A stretch of 64,000 bases of DNA, taken from positions 186,001 to 250,000 of the forward strand of contig JAXGGA010000072.1 in assembly GCA_038373865.1 (NCBI GenBank), written 5' to 3'. This document shows positions 1-12,598 of the stretch, piece after piece. The position numbers and the translations under genes are program-made. The notes beneath the pieces were generated by a model, which was not told the DNA's origin, ran no database searches, and was given only the letters and a program-made list of their open reading frames with translations. The DNA comes from Uloborus plumipes (taxonomy: Eukaryota > Arthropoda > Arachnida > Araneae > Uloboridae). Positions within the stretch are counted from its first letter, which is position 1; each line of letters starts with the position of its first letter.

Positions 1-760
1 TGCATATCCAGCTAAAAGCAAAAGATTTCGTCATAGCAAATTGAACTTCATGGGGGAAAATCTTATTTTGCTAATAAGAGCGTTGAAATAGGTGTTTTCC
101 GCGATAAAGCGTGGAAGAAAACCTCCTTGTTAAAGTGAGTGCGTCGCTGGCACGAGCAAATGATTAAAAAACTCTTTGCTGACTGTTCATGCACGTAATA
201 TAGGCAAGAGTAAACGACCAGTGCGACGCTGGATTTTCCCGCTGTGAGAGAAAGTTGCGCTCGCTTAACTGCATAAACTTTCCTCTTCCCCTTTGTTTAC
301 CTTCGGCAAAGTCTCTATTATTTTATTTGAAAGTGCCGTCAAAATTGAACGCGAGCAAAAAGGCCTTAATAAGCGTCGTGTCAAAGGGGGAGGGGCACAC
401 CCACCTCCTGCATTCCAGATTTCCCGACAGCCCTCACGGCAAGCTCTAATGAGGACTTCCCTTCATCGATCCACAACAGAAGCTTCATGTTGACCGTGGC
501 GGCCATGTTTGTTCTTCCCTGCTTGCTTTAAATTAGTCTTCCCTCCGCTGTTGACATCTAATTATCAGCCGGGGCCATTCAGAGCACTTTTACGCCTAAT
601 GGTCTAATTGTCTGGAGCGCCTTCCCTTCCTCATTAATTAGCCCCTGCATCCCCAAAGTTTTCGTCACCCACGCGCCCAAATTGGAGACTTCGATATAAA
701 TATGGGGTCTACGCCGAGGGATTTTGGTAAACACGGTATTACACTCAAAAAGCAAACGTA
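1..760. promoter_or_regulatory. candidate cis-regulatory island
   Basis: This stretch is less AT-rich than the next several kilobases and shows no obvious transposon ends or simple repeats. It has several homeodomain-type TAAT/ATTA cores between about 530 and 642 (for example in CTAATTATC, TCTAATTG and ATTAATTAGC) and a forkhead-like TTTGTTTAC at about 292-300. The short open frames at 255-493 overlap one another and match no family I recognise. Low-repeat islands in a long desert upstream of a developmental homeobox gene are often enhancers. That reading is inference; it could equally be ordinary unique DNA or an unrecognised old repeat. Confidence 0.25.
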
Positions 761-3379
761 AGGGATTGCGCTTTTAAATAGGCTTAAGAAATCGGAAAAG
801 CAAAAACGGCTCTTATTCCCGAATGAAGGGAAAATTATTTTCGTCTCCTCTTTTCATTTTTTTTCTCTTTTGCCCCATTTTCGCTTTATTATTCCGATTA
901 TATTTGTGATTTCGACGCTCGCTTCTTTTAACGGGGAATAAAACAATATCGTAATTTTTATCCTCGTTAAATGTAAGAAATATCGGGCTTTATATCTTAT
1001 TAGGAATGAATCTGGGATCAAGTTAGCATTTTAGGAGCTTTACCACGTCATTTAAAGGCAAAATGATTTGTTGAGAAAAACTCTTACTTATTAAATTTAT
1101 CAAAGCAATATATTTTTCAATCTCTCCTATTTTTATTTAACGTTTCTAAAGCAGTTATTTCCTAAATAAATCCAAAGCATCCCAGCAACACTTTAAAAAA
1201 AGTAAATCTTCTGTAAAAATTATTGAATATCTTTAACGATTCACTTGCAATTATTTAACGTGTCGCAACAATCTTCATAACTAAATTCAGAAAGTATTAT
1301 TATTCTTCATTTTTAATCAAGGTTTTATACTTCAAGGACATTGCAGGTCAAACGGTATAAAAATACCACTGTACTATATAGTACTTTCATACAATATGAA
1401 AATATTTAAAAATGTAAATGGTTGCATTTTTTTTCACCAAAAAGGTTCATATTTTGTACACATATTTTTCAAATTATGATCTAAAGTTTTAATTTTATGT
1501 ATTTATTTTTTTTTTTTTATCATCGATAGGCTCAAGGTTTTAAAAATTCCGATATTTAAATGGAAAAGTTATTGGTGTACTAATAATTTTTTTTTCATGA
1601 ACAACCGAAATAAGACAAATAAACCTATTTATTTTTACTTTTGTTTTATTTTTATAGGAATTTGGATTCATCAGAAACTCGTCGTGTTACGAATTTCTTA
1701 TACTCCAATAAAAAAAAAAAAAAAAGAAAACAAATGCTTATCATTCTACGTCAAGAAACTTTAATAGCAAAAATAAATTCAGTAACCATAAAATGCATGT
1801 TTGAAGCATTTGAAGAAAGATCAAGTCCATGAACGACTTGATCCATTTGAGCTCTGAACGCCTCATTTAACACAAAACACTTTGAATTCTCATTACATAA
1901 GGTGTTTTGAGCTAAATTGGATCAAGTCGTTCATGGAAGTGATCTGCTTTAGCTCTGAAAGCCCCATTTATGCATGTAATTACACTAAGAGTAATACATA
2001 ATCTACACCCCCCCCCCCAAGAAAAGGTAATCAATCAGAAAAAATACTAATATACCTCGGAAATAAACAGATAATATTTTAAAATGTATATTATTTTTAG
2101 GTGATCGCAATTGATATTTCGAAAATAAATATCCCAAATTAAAATCTAAATCATTAAAAAAGGGATTATACAAATTAAGAATGTGGGGAGTCTACTAATA
2201 TGAAACAGGAAAATTTTCTTGTATGCTAATTACAATTGTTTTTTTTTTTTTGATATCTTATTGACTGCACTGTTAGTTTATTCACAATCAATAAAAGCAA
2301 TAAATATCAGATCAGATCTAGAATTGTTCAGAAATAAAAATTCTTCTTTAAAAAAAAAGTCACCACTTTTGCAAAGATTCTTTATTTATTTCATTTTTAG
2401 GTAAATAACTAAGCACTTAGGGCACTATAGGTGAAGAAAAATTAAATGAATTGAACAGTTTAACTCTTTAGCATTGTGAATACTTAATTTGGGTAACTAC
2501 TCTTAAGAAAGAAGAAATTTACCAGTCCCCTTTTTTTTTGATCCAATCATCATTATACGTTGGATCAGTTTATCATCTTATCAAAAGGAAGAGAAAGGTA
2601 ATAAGAGACCAAAAGAAAAGGAGAGAAAAATTAGGTTTTTTTCCTTACTTTTCTGCAGAGCTTAAACTAGGGATTTTTTTTCATGTCTTTTTGAGGAAAA
2701 AAAACGTATTATACAGATTTTATAGTCATTGAAATTTAGAAAAAATATTTTATTTTTCCTTGTTTTAAAACTTTTCAATGTCTTTCACTTTTTTTAGGGT
2801 TAATAACAGTCCTTAGATATTCAACACTTTTTGGGATTAGAAATTCAATTCATTTCTTACAGTATTAAGAGAAGCTTCAGTTACTGGCTATGATGCAGTT
2901 ATGGGGGAAAAATGGTTAAAAAAAGAAAAAGAGATAAAGGTTCATTTTTATTTTCATGAAACTAATTTAAATTGAAACAATAATATTGTTAGAGTAATAA
3001 AGAAAATAGAAACGATACATTACACGAACATAGACGGTTGCATAATTTTCAGCTTTATGGGATAATATGAGACTGCAATCACTTATTTCCCATGACCATT
3101 GTTCTTTATTACCCTGCTGTAATTGTAAACAAGAGAAATAAGTGATACTGATCTAAAACAACAACCAATATAATGAAAGTAGTGAACAACATCTATCCCA
3201 TATATAATATAAATAAATTCTAACTACCAGTATTTGGAACGGTAAGAAACAAATTTGAAATCAGTTCAGAATGAAACACGAATGAAATCAGTTCAGCTTA
3301 AAAACTGAAGTTTATTTTTATAACCTTTGAACCCACTTACGGACAGACACAGACATACATGCGTAAAGATTTTAACAAG
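761..3379. other. AT-rich non-coding DNA
   Basis: Poly-A/T-rich intergenic sequence with short homopolymer runs, including a C run near 2010. The small open frames are AT-driven and low complexity. The only structure I see is the short inverted repeat at 1826-1937. Confidence 0.6.
1826..1937. repeat. short inverted repeat with perfect 20-bp arms
   Basis: The arm TCCATGAACGACTTGATCCA (1826-1845) is exactly reverse-complemented at 1918-1937, with a 72-bp spacer. Flanking phrases of the type TTTGAGCTCTGAACGCCTCAT recur nearby (about 1950) and, diverged, at about 30,108. This suggests a small dispersed repeat or foldback MITE. No target duplication is clear. Confidence 0.6.
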
Positions 3380-3387
3380 GTATAGAC

Positions 3388-5195
3388 CCGGGGTGGCCAA
3401 TCTTTTTAGGGAGAGTGCCACTAGCTGGAGAGAAAAAGCTCAGCGTGCCACATTGTATTTTTCCAACAAACTGAAAATTTTTAAAAAGTTAAAAATCGAT
3501 TATTTTTTGGATGACTATGTAATTCTTCTCCAAATAAAATATTTTTTCTAGTTAATATGGGTAATTGAGATTAAAATAATAAAGATAAAACAAGTCTGAA
3601 CTTAAGAGTTAACATTAATAAAAACTTTTATAGCTTCTGTCAGTTGGGTTGTGCTTAAAATAGAAACAAATAACATGAAACATTCTATTCTACAAATGAA
3701 TCAGTCTGTACTTAATGTGGTTTATGAGTCTATCTTTTTTACCAAGTTTTTAATTTTAGGATTAGTTCTTGAGAATCCTAAGAAGTTTAAGTGTTTTAAG
3801 TGTTATCAATTAATGTTCAACGGTATTTAGATTTTTATGCATTCATAGAAAAAATATTTATTTCGAAATGTATTTTGAACAAAATCTACAACAGCACCTG
3901 ACGGCTAAAGTGTGTAATGTGAAAAAAATTCTGTTGGTACAAATTTCCAAATTTCTTTTTAACGTGGATGACTTTCAGTTGAAGTAAGATCTTATATTTG
4001 ATTACCAATGCAAAAGGGTCAGTAATTCCGATGTGGATTTCAGGAGGGTAACAAGTAGTGTCTTGCAGAGAAATAGACAAAGAAATTAAAAAGATGAGCA
4101 TTTTTTTAATCATCTTGAAAACCATCAAAGTTAACACTGAATGAGTACTTAAAATAGGCGTAAAATTTTTCCCATATATCATTGAAAATTTATTAAATTT
4201 GGGATACTACTTTCAGTATTAATTTTAAATGTTTTATTCTTTTTTCGCCGAAGTATAGAGAAATAAACTGAAGATTCATTATAAAAGAATGTAGATGGCC
4301 TATACTGGTTTAGGAAATTTTTTTCTGTACAATTTTAAATTTAAATTACTTAAACTTCGGATAATGAGAGATGATATAGCTAAATGCAATTGCTATTATT
4401 CATTCCTAAGTAGCAAGTTCTCATTGATTTCGTTCCAGATATTTTTAAAAAATGCACTCCATAAAATTCTGAAATCTTATGACCATTTTTCCTTCTGATA
4501 GCTATCGAACCATTTCAATGAAGGTTTAACTTGCCATACCCTTCTCTTTCTCCTGGGAAAAGTTCAACATTCAGAGCTCTAATTAGTAGTTTGTTGATAC
4601 AGTGAACTCTACAATATCACCAACAAAGGAAAAGTCTCATTCATTGGCAAAGGAGTTTGTGATAGATAATTCAATGACACTTTTGAAGTTTTTCCCCCAA
4701 AGTTTTCAAGTAATGTAACAAAAACAATTTAATGATCTTTATTTGTGAAACCATACCGAATTTTCTTCAATCTGGTTTCTTAATTTTTGTCGCAGAGTTA
4801 ACTTGTTTTTTTTTTCTTTTTAATTTCATCACCCGGAGCTGAAACTATTGCAGATCAAGAATCCATTTTGCAGCATTGAACATTACATTTGTGTTAAGCA
4901 CAAATATGCTTTACAAAGCTTTGTCTGTATGGTCACATCTTTCGTTGGATGTCCGAGCTAACGCTAAGTACTTTGCAAAATTGTAGTTCATACAATTTGT
5001 AAGCCAGCCTCCTGACATTTAATCGTCATACTATCATTATATATATCAGTGTAAGGGTTTTAGTTTTTATCAATATTTTTGAGATGGAAAATTTTTCCTC
5101 AATATTTAATTTTTTTTCAAAAAGCCTTCGCATGCCACTGTCACTGCTCTGCCGTGCCACAATGTGGCACGCGTGCCGCGGGTTGGCCACCCCTG
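3388..5195. mobile_element. hAT-type DNA transposon, decayed
   Basis: The left end CCGGGGTGGCCAA and right end TTGGCCACCCCTG are inverted repeats (CAGGGGTGGCC type, one mismatch). They are flanked by 8-bp direct repeats GTATAGAC (3380-3387) and GTATAGAA (5196-5203), 7 of 8 identical, as expected for hAT insertion. A GTGCCACA-type subterminal motif occurs near both ends. The interior of about 1.8 kb has only short frames. On the minus strand around 4,450-4,620 a broken translation weakly resembles the R-LN--LF region of hAT transposases, but stops interrupt it everywhere. Such ends are known from widespread hAT families; the exact family is not assigned. Confidence 0.8.
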
Positions 5196-5203
5196 GTATA
5201 GAA

Positions 5204-6754
5204 AGATACATTTGCCACAAATATCGTTGGTAGTCGTTTTAAGACAAATTAAATCGCTCGTTTGATAGGCAGAAATGCAGACCATTCTCCCAGGTTGATT
5301 TGGATTAAAGAGACATTGGAGTCCCATTCAAGAAGCAGTTGTGTTTACTGGATTTTTTTATTTCTATGTTTTACTATACAATCTGTCTTTAAAAAGAATA
5401 AGTTGTTACATTACTTTTTACTCATGTAGCTTCTGCGTTTCAAACCACGTTCGTTTTGAAGGTTTCTTCCCAACTTTATGAAGTTCCTACTCGATAACTT
5501 CCTACGGGTAGTCTTTTAGGGTACCTAATTCCTGATCCTGATATATCTCTTGTTACCTGATCGTTATTAATTTGACATCGATTGACACATCATTGCATCG
5601 ATTAATATAGAGCTGAAGAATATCTGCTGAAATGTTATATAGCTATCTAAAATAAGGAAATATTACGAAAACCTTTCAAATGAATTATTAACCTGGCTAA
5701 ACGTAATTCTGCCACTTACGGTAGTTTTTAATTTACGCCGGAAATGTGATGTAAATTACAGTATTTTAGTAAAAGTAGTGAAAATCTAACCAGAAAAAAA
5801 TTAAATGTTCAAAATCCCAAAAGAGCTATTCAAAAATCCAAAATCCATGGTTGAAAACGAGGACTGTATCGTCAAAATGTTATCTTCATGAAAATGTGCT
5901 TAAGGTATGTTTAATTGAAAATACTTGGCAACCCTGAAATATTGTTCCATTATATGCTTTTTGATACAGTTATAAGTTTTTTTTGTCTGCAGTGAAAACG
6001 TAGAAAATTTTTTAAAAAATGTGGGGTTGCTCAGCATCTCAAAGACAATTTAAGTAGGATGGAAATATAACTATAATTCTTCCTTCCATGTGCTCGCATT
6101 TAAAGAACTTTTTTATTGTGTGAGTTTTTTTTAACTATTAAATGATTTTTATCAATTTTCTAATGAATATTTCACCTATTTTGGTTACTTTGAATGTTTG
6201 TTCTCAAGACATGTCTATTATGTTCTCAAATGATACTTATCTTTGCAATTTTTTATACTTCATAAAGAAATCAAGAATACGTTATTTTTTTAGTGGTGAT
6301 TCTAAAAATCGTGCCTTTTATCACAATGACGATATGTACCGCCCCCCCCCCCCCAAAAATAATAATTTCTGGATACGCCACTGTTACTTAGAATTAGAAT
6401 ATTTCAATGCGGAGGACTAGATTTCAGCAACTTCATATTAGCATTCAAGGGAAGTTTTCAAACCGTAACTTCATAGTTGCTGGATTATACTATTAGCTGC
6501 ATACGGTGTTTTTCAACATCAACTTTATTTTTGTAAAACGTAAAGCAGATAATTGATATTACAGCATTGTAAAAAAAGTGCAGCATTATTCCTTCTATGG
6601 TATGCTTTGAATTTAAATATCCTAAAACATTCTGAAGTGTTACAAGAAAAAAAAACTTAACCCACATGATTCAAAGTTACCTCAAATGATTGTATGAATA
6701 CATGAATGAAAAACACGAGATATATCCCAAGTTTTTCCATAAAACCAACTCAAA
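5204..6754. other. AT-rich non-coding DNA
   Basis: No gene is recognised. A C14 run at about 6342-6355, followed by TCTGGATACGCCACTG (to about 6385), resembles one end of a CAGTGGCGTATCCAG-type DNA transposon; its partner end is not evident. Confidence 0.5.
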
Positions 6755-7004
6755 CATGAAGGGCGCAGTGGCTAAAGGTGATGTGTGACAATTTTTTTAA
6801 TTTCTAGAAAAAGCTGTAAAAAATGTTATGTTATTTTTTAATGGATTTTTCTCAACGGGCAAAACGGGGTCATATTCTTAGTTACCAAACACTTCTGTGA
6901 CTAACAAGGACATGATACTGATGGACTTATCACCTTCATCCATGGTAAAAAGTAAGTTTCAAAAATTGTCACACATCACCTTTATCCACTTGCCCCTTCA
7001 CGTG
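6755..7004. mobile_element. MITE with about 40-bp terminal inverted repeats
   Basis: The left end (about 6755-6800: TGAAGGGCGCAGTGGCTAAA, then GGTGATGTGTGACAATTTTT) is matched in reverse complement by the right end (about 6960-7004), which reads GTCACACATCACCTTTATCC and then ACTTGCCCCTTCA. The roughly 20-bp inner core is identical. The centre has no coding capacity. The target duplication is not clear, so the superfamily is open. Confidence 0.7.
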
Positions 7005-7208
7005 TTGTCGTCTTCCCCTGTTAATTCATTCAAGCACTTATACAGAATTCACCGTCTAAAGGAGCGTTAACAAATATAGAAATCGTATCACAAGCAGGCA
7101 TTAGGCTCAACATGGTGTGTAATCACTGCAGCTGGATAAGCCTTTCAAACGAGATATGCTGATCGTCAACGCCTGAGCTGTGATAATACGTTGCACTTTT
7201 ACGAGACT

Positions 7209-8040
7209 TGAATTCAGCTCGGGAGAATATTTTCTGAAGTCGATTTGTTTTTTTACGAGCGTTTGGCTCATTTATGGCCGAGTCTACGCTATGGATGAAT
7301 TCCGTTTTTCTGTAAAACAGCTCCGAGGAAGATACTGTTTTGGCTGTTACTGGTGCTCCGGACAACGATTTGTGCAATTTATTGTCGGTTGAAGGTTGAA
7401 CTAGTCAAGGATATTTGAATATTTTTCTGCGCTTAGGCGTGAGCGTATACGGTTCCAGAAGGTAAGTTTATTTTACTTAATTGCTACGCTAGTTATGAAA
7501 CTTTCATAAGAAAATTTTATACTTAGATTGTTATAAAAATCGATCTTAATTGTAAGGAAAAGTTTATTTATATTTGTTCATTTGTAACTCTTTTGAGTAT
7601 GGTTGAATTCTGCTCCGTTGAATATTTTTGAATGCGATTTTTTAAATACCTTTTGGCTCATTTATGACGGAGCGAATTTTGCTTTTTTGAAAAACACCTC
7701 TGAAGAAGATACTGGTTTGGCTTTACGTGTGCTTCGGACAACGATTCTAGCAATTTACTGTTGGTGGAAGATTCAACTTATCGGGAATACATTTGGATAT
7801 ATTTCTTCTGTTAGGTTGGTTGGTTGGTTGGTTATTTTGGGTTTACTGGCGCAAGACCTTCTGTTAGGTGTGCGCCCCTTATATGGTTCCAGAAGATAAA
7901 GCCCTTTCTTCCTTTCTTTTTTCATTTTACTTTCTTTGTTGCACAAAATTTTTTCTTGAACTGATATTAAAATTGCCTTAAATTCAAGTGACAAATTAAT
8001 TTTTATTCGTTGAATTGTATCCCTTTTGTGTATGGTTATC
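7209..8040. repeat. diverged tandem duplication, two units of about 400 bp
   Basis: Two consecutive units start GAATTCAGCTC (7209) and GAATTCTGCTCC (about 7606). They share, in order, TTTGGCTCATTTATG (about 7262 and 7652), a block around GAAGATACTG (about 7327 and 7697), ACAACGATT, GGTTCCAGAAG (about 7450 and 7883) and a TTGAGTATGGTTG-like end. In unit 1 one frame reads SEEDTVLAVTG and in unit 2 SEEDTGLAL, but indels break the frame, so coding is not supported. Unit 2 has an expanded GGTT run at about 7815. Confidence 0.7.
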
Positions 8041-8432
8041 ACTATCTAATATTATTGACTATTAATACACTAATATTAGTATTTATTAATTCATGACTAT
8101 TAACAATTTATTTAATTTTGCGATTAATCATTTGAGAAAAATTTAAATGACAAATTATACTTCCCAAAATGCAGTAAATCATGTTAAGAAAATCATTAGT
8201 GTTATCTTAATCAATTGAAAACTTCTAAAAAATGTACTTCAAATAGAAATCTAAAATAGTTGAAAAAATTCCTCAAACTGTCCTTGATATACTATACATT
8301 TAGTAACTATAATAGCAGCAAGAACATTTCTGAGAAGGGAAAAAATGTATGTGTGTTTTATACATGAACTCGAAAGTGATCGTTAAGATGATGAATAAGA
8401 AAGCTCGCTTTACTTTTTTAAGCATAATCTGT

Positions 8433-8722
8433 CAAGGGCGGATACAAGGGAGGGGCGATGGAGGCGATCGCCCCCTCCCTTGAGGGACTCTTTTCCAGCA
8501 GTTTTTCGACTTTGAAGTTCAAAAATGGCAATTTTAGATGGTCTTCGATAATACTATGAGATGTGGTTGGGATTCGGGGCTCTGATCTGGAATTTTTTCG
8601 AAGTTGAAGACCGAAACATTTGTAATAAACATGTGTTAATCAGGATATGTGGTAGAAGGGGGGGGGAGGCAAGTGTAAAAAACAATCGCCCCTCCCTTGG
8701 AATATTTCTTGATCCGCCCTTG
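8433..8722. mobile_element. 290-bp MITE with perfect 8-bp target duplication
   Basis: The terminal inverted repeat CAAGGGCGGAT is seen at 8433 and in reverse complement as ATCCGCCCTTG ending at 8722. A subterminal AAGGGAGGGGCGAT is mirrored at the other end. The flanks are TAATCTGT at 8425-8432 and again at 8723-8730, identical. An 8-bp duplication fits hAT or P superfamilies. No coding capacity. A related element is at 46,971-47,343. Confidence 0.9.
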
Positions 8723-8730
8723 TAATCTGT

Positions 8731-9523
8731 ATTTAAGCATTATTTTACACATACTTAAATATGAATCTCAGATCTTTCCAAAAACTTGCTGGAGCTTTTA
8801 TATATCATCATCAGCTGAGTACGACAGCTAGGTAACTTCACATTTGGAAACAAATAGAATGTTTCACTTTTGTTGAAAAGTATTCCGGAGGTAACTGCAA
8901 TTCAGATTTTTCATACTACTTCGAGGAAAACTCAACAAATTAATGTTTTTCCTCCATATTTAGAGAATGGGAAGATTTAATTTGAATCGTAATAAACTAC
9001 CAATTCTATATTATAGTTAATTAGAAGTATTCATGTCATACTAAAATAATACATGAAGTTTAGTTCAGTAAAATGTGGAGCGTCTAAGAATAAGAGAATC
9101 CACGAATTAAAAAAAAAATGAGTGCTTAAAAATTTCACCGGCTTAACGAAAATCGGAAGTACAAAAACGCCCCATTCTATTACAGGAGTTCACAAACTAA
9201 GTTTCTGATTTTTATTTTATTTGTAACTATGACATTTTGTTTTCATCCTTTCAAAAATATCTTTTTTAACTTCGTACCATTAAAAAAAAAAAAAAAGTGT
9301 GCACGAAGAACCTTTTGATTTTGTGAAATGCAAGTTCATACAAAATGGCCTGCCAAAAAGAACCAACTGCAAAAGAGAAGAAGGTTAAAACTTGAATTGC
9401 ATCAAATTCGAAGGATTTGTATGAGTTAAAAAGCTCCAAATAAATTGATACAAATATTTTCACAAGCAAAAGCGTACTTTTAATTATGAGCTGATTTTAA
9501 CTTCAGTAAAATTTTTCAGTAAC
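8731..9523. other. AT-rich non-coding DNA
   Basis: No gene or resolvable repeat seen. There is an A14 run near 9282. Confidence 0.5.
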
Positions 9524-9525
9524 CG

Positions 9526-9783
9526 AGCTGGAAACAGAAGTCCTATTATAGAAGCAAATAGAAACAAAAAGCTGGTAGCTAATGTTTATATACAATTACA
9601 TTAGCTATCAGTTTTCCGGCTCTCTTTGCTTCTATGAGAGGATTTCTGCCTCTAGCTGGGTTACTTCCTATTCCAGGCTGATGCATGCCAATAAGCACGA
9701 AACTGCGGTCCTTGGATTGAATAACCGAGTTGGCAGTGTATTGCCTGTTTCTGCCTTAACCCTGGCTTAGGGGAGGTAACTTA
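9526..9783 (+). repeat. dispersed repeat with imperfect hairpin head, copy A
   Basis: Arms at about 9526-9583 and 9597-9658 form an imperfect palindrome (AGCTGGAAACAGAAGTCCTA against AGCTAGAGGCAGAAATCCTC, both then containing TAGAAGCAAA and TAGCTAATGT). The following block, about 9664-9783, contains ATAAGCACGAAACTGCGGTC and TTCTGCCTTAACCCTGGCTT. It recurs in opposite orientation with high identity at 49,136-49,285, so it is a family and not unique sequence. Confidence 0.7.
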
Positions 9784-10179
9784 TAGCTTTATGTGCAAAT
9801 TATAATCCTAAAAATATCTCATTTATTTAGCAACTGTAGGACCATTTAGCAAAAAACATGGTTTTAAAATATGGAGTTATACCACTCTTACAATGAACGA
9901 CACATATAACTAGTCAAGAAAATAATAAAAATAAATGATTTTTTTATGCATTATTTTAAATATAATTTTTCAAAAATGTGAAAAAGTTTATTTTAAATTG
10001 CTATGTTGATACTCATTAAAAACCCCACAGACTAAAATAAACATAAAAACGCACGCTCCAAAAATGAAATCGGTTTCCAGCCAGTAGATCAACATTTAAT
10101 TTACAGTGCGTATTTTCCACACTGGACCCTAATTCAAATATTTAGCTCCGCTGATAAATTGGTTCTTTAGGTTAATGAT
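9784..10179. other. AT-rich non-coding DNA
   Basis: No gene or structured repeat recognised. Confidence 0.5.
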
Positions 10180-10800
10180 TATTCAATACGGTTCGGAACA
10201 CCAATCCCTAACTCGATTCTGTTCAACAGGGAGGAAGCCCATCTTTTCTACCGATTATCGACACATTCTGAGATTGACCTTCCCATGTCTAGGGAAACAA
10301 TTGGCGTAAAATGAAGCATGGAAGGGGGGGTCCATCCCTCCGTGCCCTTCTCCTAATATCTTCAGGGGAAGCGCTCTTCTTCACAATGGAGGAGGCTTTT
10401 ATCACTCCCCGCCAGGCCTGACTTCATTGGTGGAAATATTGCATTCGAAACTGAAGGGGGAGGTGGAGGGGGGGGGGCACTGTCCCTATCCGTCAAATAT
10501 CTTTACTCCCCTCTTCACTTTCCGAATGATTCCGAACTCCTGGGCTTCTCTTCCTTGGATGGAAAGTCTTTTCCGTTCGTGTTTTGCCGGCATGGTGTCT
10601 GTCTCGCCGGATTTGGCTGTTCTTCGCGCTTCCAGAGGACATTATGGCCACTCTATTAGGGCAGCTGACTCATTCGACATTTTGGCTCCCGAAGAGAATG
10701 TGTGTCATCACTACAGTAAAGCACCGTTCATATGTCTTTTACGTTTAAGCGTCGTTTTCATCAAGTTCCGACTCATTCCTTTTCATTTTAAAGCAAAAAT
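10180..10800. promoter_or_regulatory. low-repeat island, possible regulatory DNA
   Basis: Balanced base composition without transposon ends, apart from G runs near 10,323 and 10,457. An open frame of 133 codons (10,427-10,828) crosses it but does not begin at ATG and resembles no protein known to me. I treat the block as possible conserved non-coding DNA upstream of otd; this is inference from composition and context. Confidence 0.2.
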
Positions 10801-12448
10801 TCATCGTTTATACGTCTCCAAGTATTAGAGGGATTCGTCGTTTTCTTCTGTCTGGAAGCTCACTAAAGTTATTCTTGCTAATCTTTCATTGTATATCTTA
10901 ATAAATTGGGTGGCATCTTCGATTTCTCGTCAAGTCTAAAATTTGTTGCTTTTCTTAAAATTTCCGCGGACTTTAAGACTTGGAGGACAAGGGAACCTAG
11001 TTTTGGGCCAAAAAATGTCTCAATGTGCTTTTTCGATTGCTATCTAATTCTTCTCCTTTCTTTTTTACATTCTTCTCAAGTGTTTTAGTCCCGACTTAAT
11101 TTCCATCACACTGCTTGAATTCCACTGCTACAAAATTCCCGATACAACGAGCAAAATTTGCTGTCCCTTGAGGTTCGTTGTGATGGAATTTCACGGTATT
11201 TTCAAATGTTTGAAGAAAGATTTGGTCTCTTGGAGCCAAAATGTCGCATAAGTCGGCCTCTCCTCTAGAGAAATTCTAGAGGGCTCAGATTCAGACAAGG
11301 ATAGCAGACAAGCGTGTCATATGCTACGGGTATCAGTTGAGTCTGAAAGAGATACGGTGAATGTGAATAATATATATGTTTCTGTATTTCTTGAGAAATG
11401 TGAAAATGGAGGCATCGGAAAGAGACAACACAAAGGAGCGCAATGGTGTAACCATGAATTACATTATGATGCGACTTATCAGATATGTGTTTTGTTGTTA
11501 TGCCTTTTGTCAGTTTCACATCCCATATGCGGAGGTTACAGAAAAATTCGTAAGCCGGTTAAAGAATGATCGACAGCTTTCCATAGCAAAATAAATATCC
11601 AAGACAGTAAAATTTTGTTAGTTGCATGCACGCTGACTGTTAAAGGCACTGTCAAAACTCAACAGCTCAGCTGAGTTCAAAATCGCTTTTTTTTCGAGTA
11701 GGTGAAGTCAATCTACTAAAATGTTAGATAAAAGTGGCTCGTTTCCAAATGTATCACTGTAAGTTCGCATAAGATGTCCATTTGCTTTGAGACGGGATGT
11801 TAAAAACAATTGTATTTTATTTATCATCAGAAAGAAATGTTCTTCTGAAAAGATGCAAGGTACTGATATATTCCTATAGAACTATAGTCATATTGGGACG
11901 TTCTTAAGTCAACAAAACTTTTTCATTTAACTTTGAACACTATGTTTAATAGTAACACAAGTGTTGGAAAATGCATTAAACTGTGGGAAACTTCCTAGTT
12001 ACTAAACATATTTTTTTTATGCTTATAATTCTTTCAAAAAATAAGAAAGAAGCCATATTCACAGGACATTTTGGCATTGAAGGCAGCTTTGGATGCAGAA
12101 TGCTGCCACCTCTTTACAGAGTAAGGTTGCACAAATTTTTCACAGTGTATGCATATGAAATACATATTCTGCTATCTGTACTTTCTTGTTGATTGACGTT
12201 TATACATTATCCTGCACATATAAAATTGTGGCAAACTAGTAGAGTAATAATTTGAAACTGTAAAGAAAAGTGATGTCTTTATTAGCGTCTGTGATCTAAA
12301 ATTGCAAAAAACTGCATGGAACGTGTATACAGAGCAAAAATACTATATAATAGAGCCGCAGAGTGAGCAAAGAAAACAATTCAAACGTTTACGCTTCTAG
12401 TGTGTCGCGAATCAATGCAAAAAAAAAAAAGTTTTACAATGACACGTC
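10801..12448. other. non-coding DNA
   Basis: No gene recognised. Around 11,230-11,265 the phrase GCCAAAATGTCG followed by CATAAGTCGGCC resembles part of the 52,070-52,923 element (AACCAAAATGTCG, GATGAGTCAGCTCCC), so a fragment of that family may be present. Confidence 0.5.
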
Positions 12449-12598
12449 TTCTAAATATCGGCGATTTTAACATCATTCAGTGGATTATTCGCAAAATATC
12501 GCCAATTCGCTAAATTAAACCCTAATTCAGGAAATAACTTTTTCACCAAATTTTTCGCCAACTTGGCGATATGTCGCCAAGTTGGCAACCTAAATTTG
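12449..12598 (+). repeat. dispersed repeat fragment rich in TCGCCAA/TTGGCGA
   Basis: About 150 bp starting TTCTAAATATCGGCGATTTT matches, with scattered differences, the segment at about 36,752-36,911. Shared words include CATTCAGTGGATT, CGCAAAATATCGCCAAT and GCCAACTTGGCGA. The second copy sits inside a larger transposon-like unit, so this is probably a piece of the same family. Confidence 0.75.

Noticed and set aside
3886..4182. 98-codon minus-strand frame as an intact transposase or host gene
   Set aside because: Lies inside a decayed hAT element; surrounding frames are broken and no domain can be assigned.
10427..10828. 133-codon open frame
   Set aside because: Does not start with ATG, no recognisable domain, no splice or codon evidence; kept only as part of a low-repeat island.
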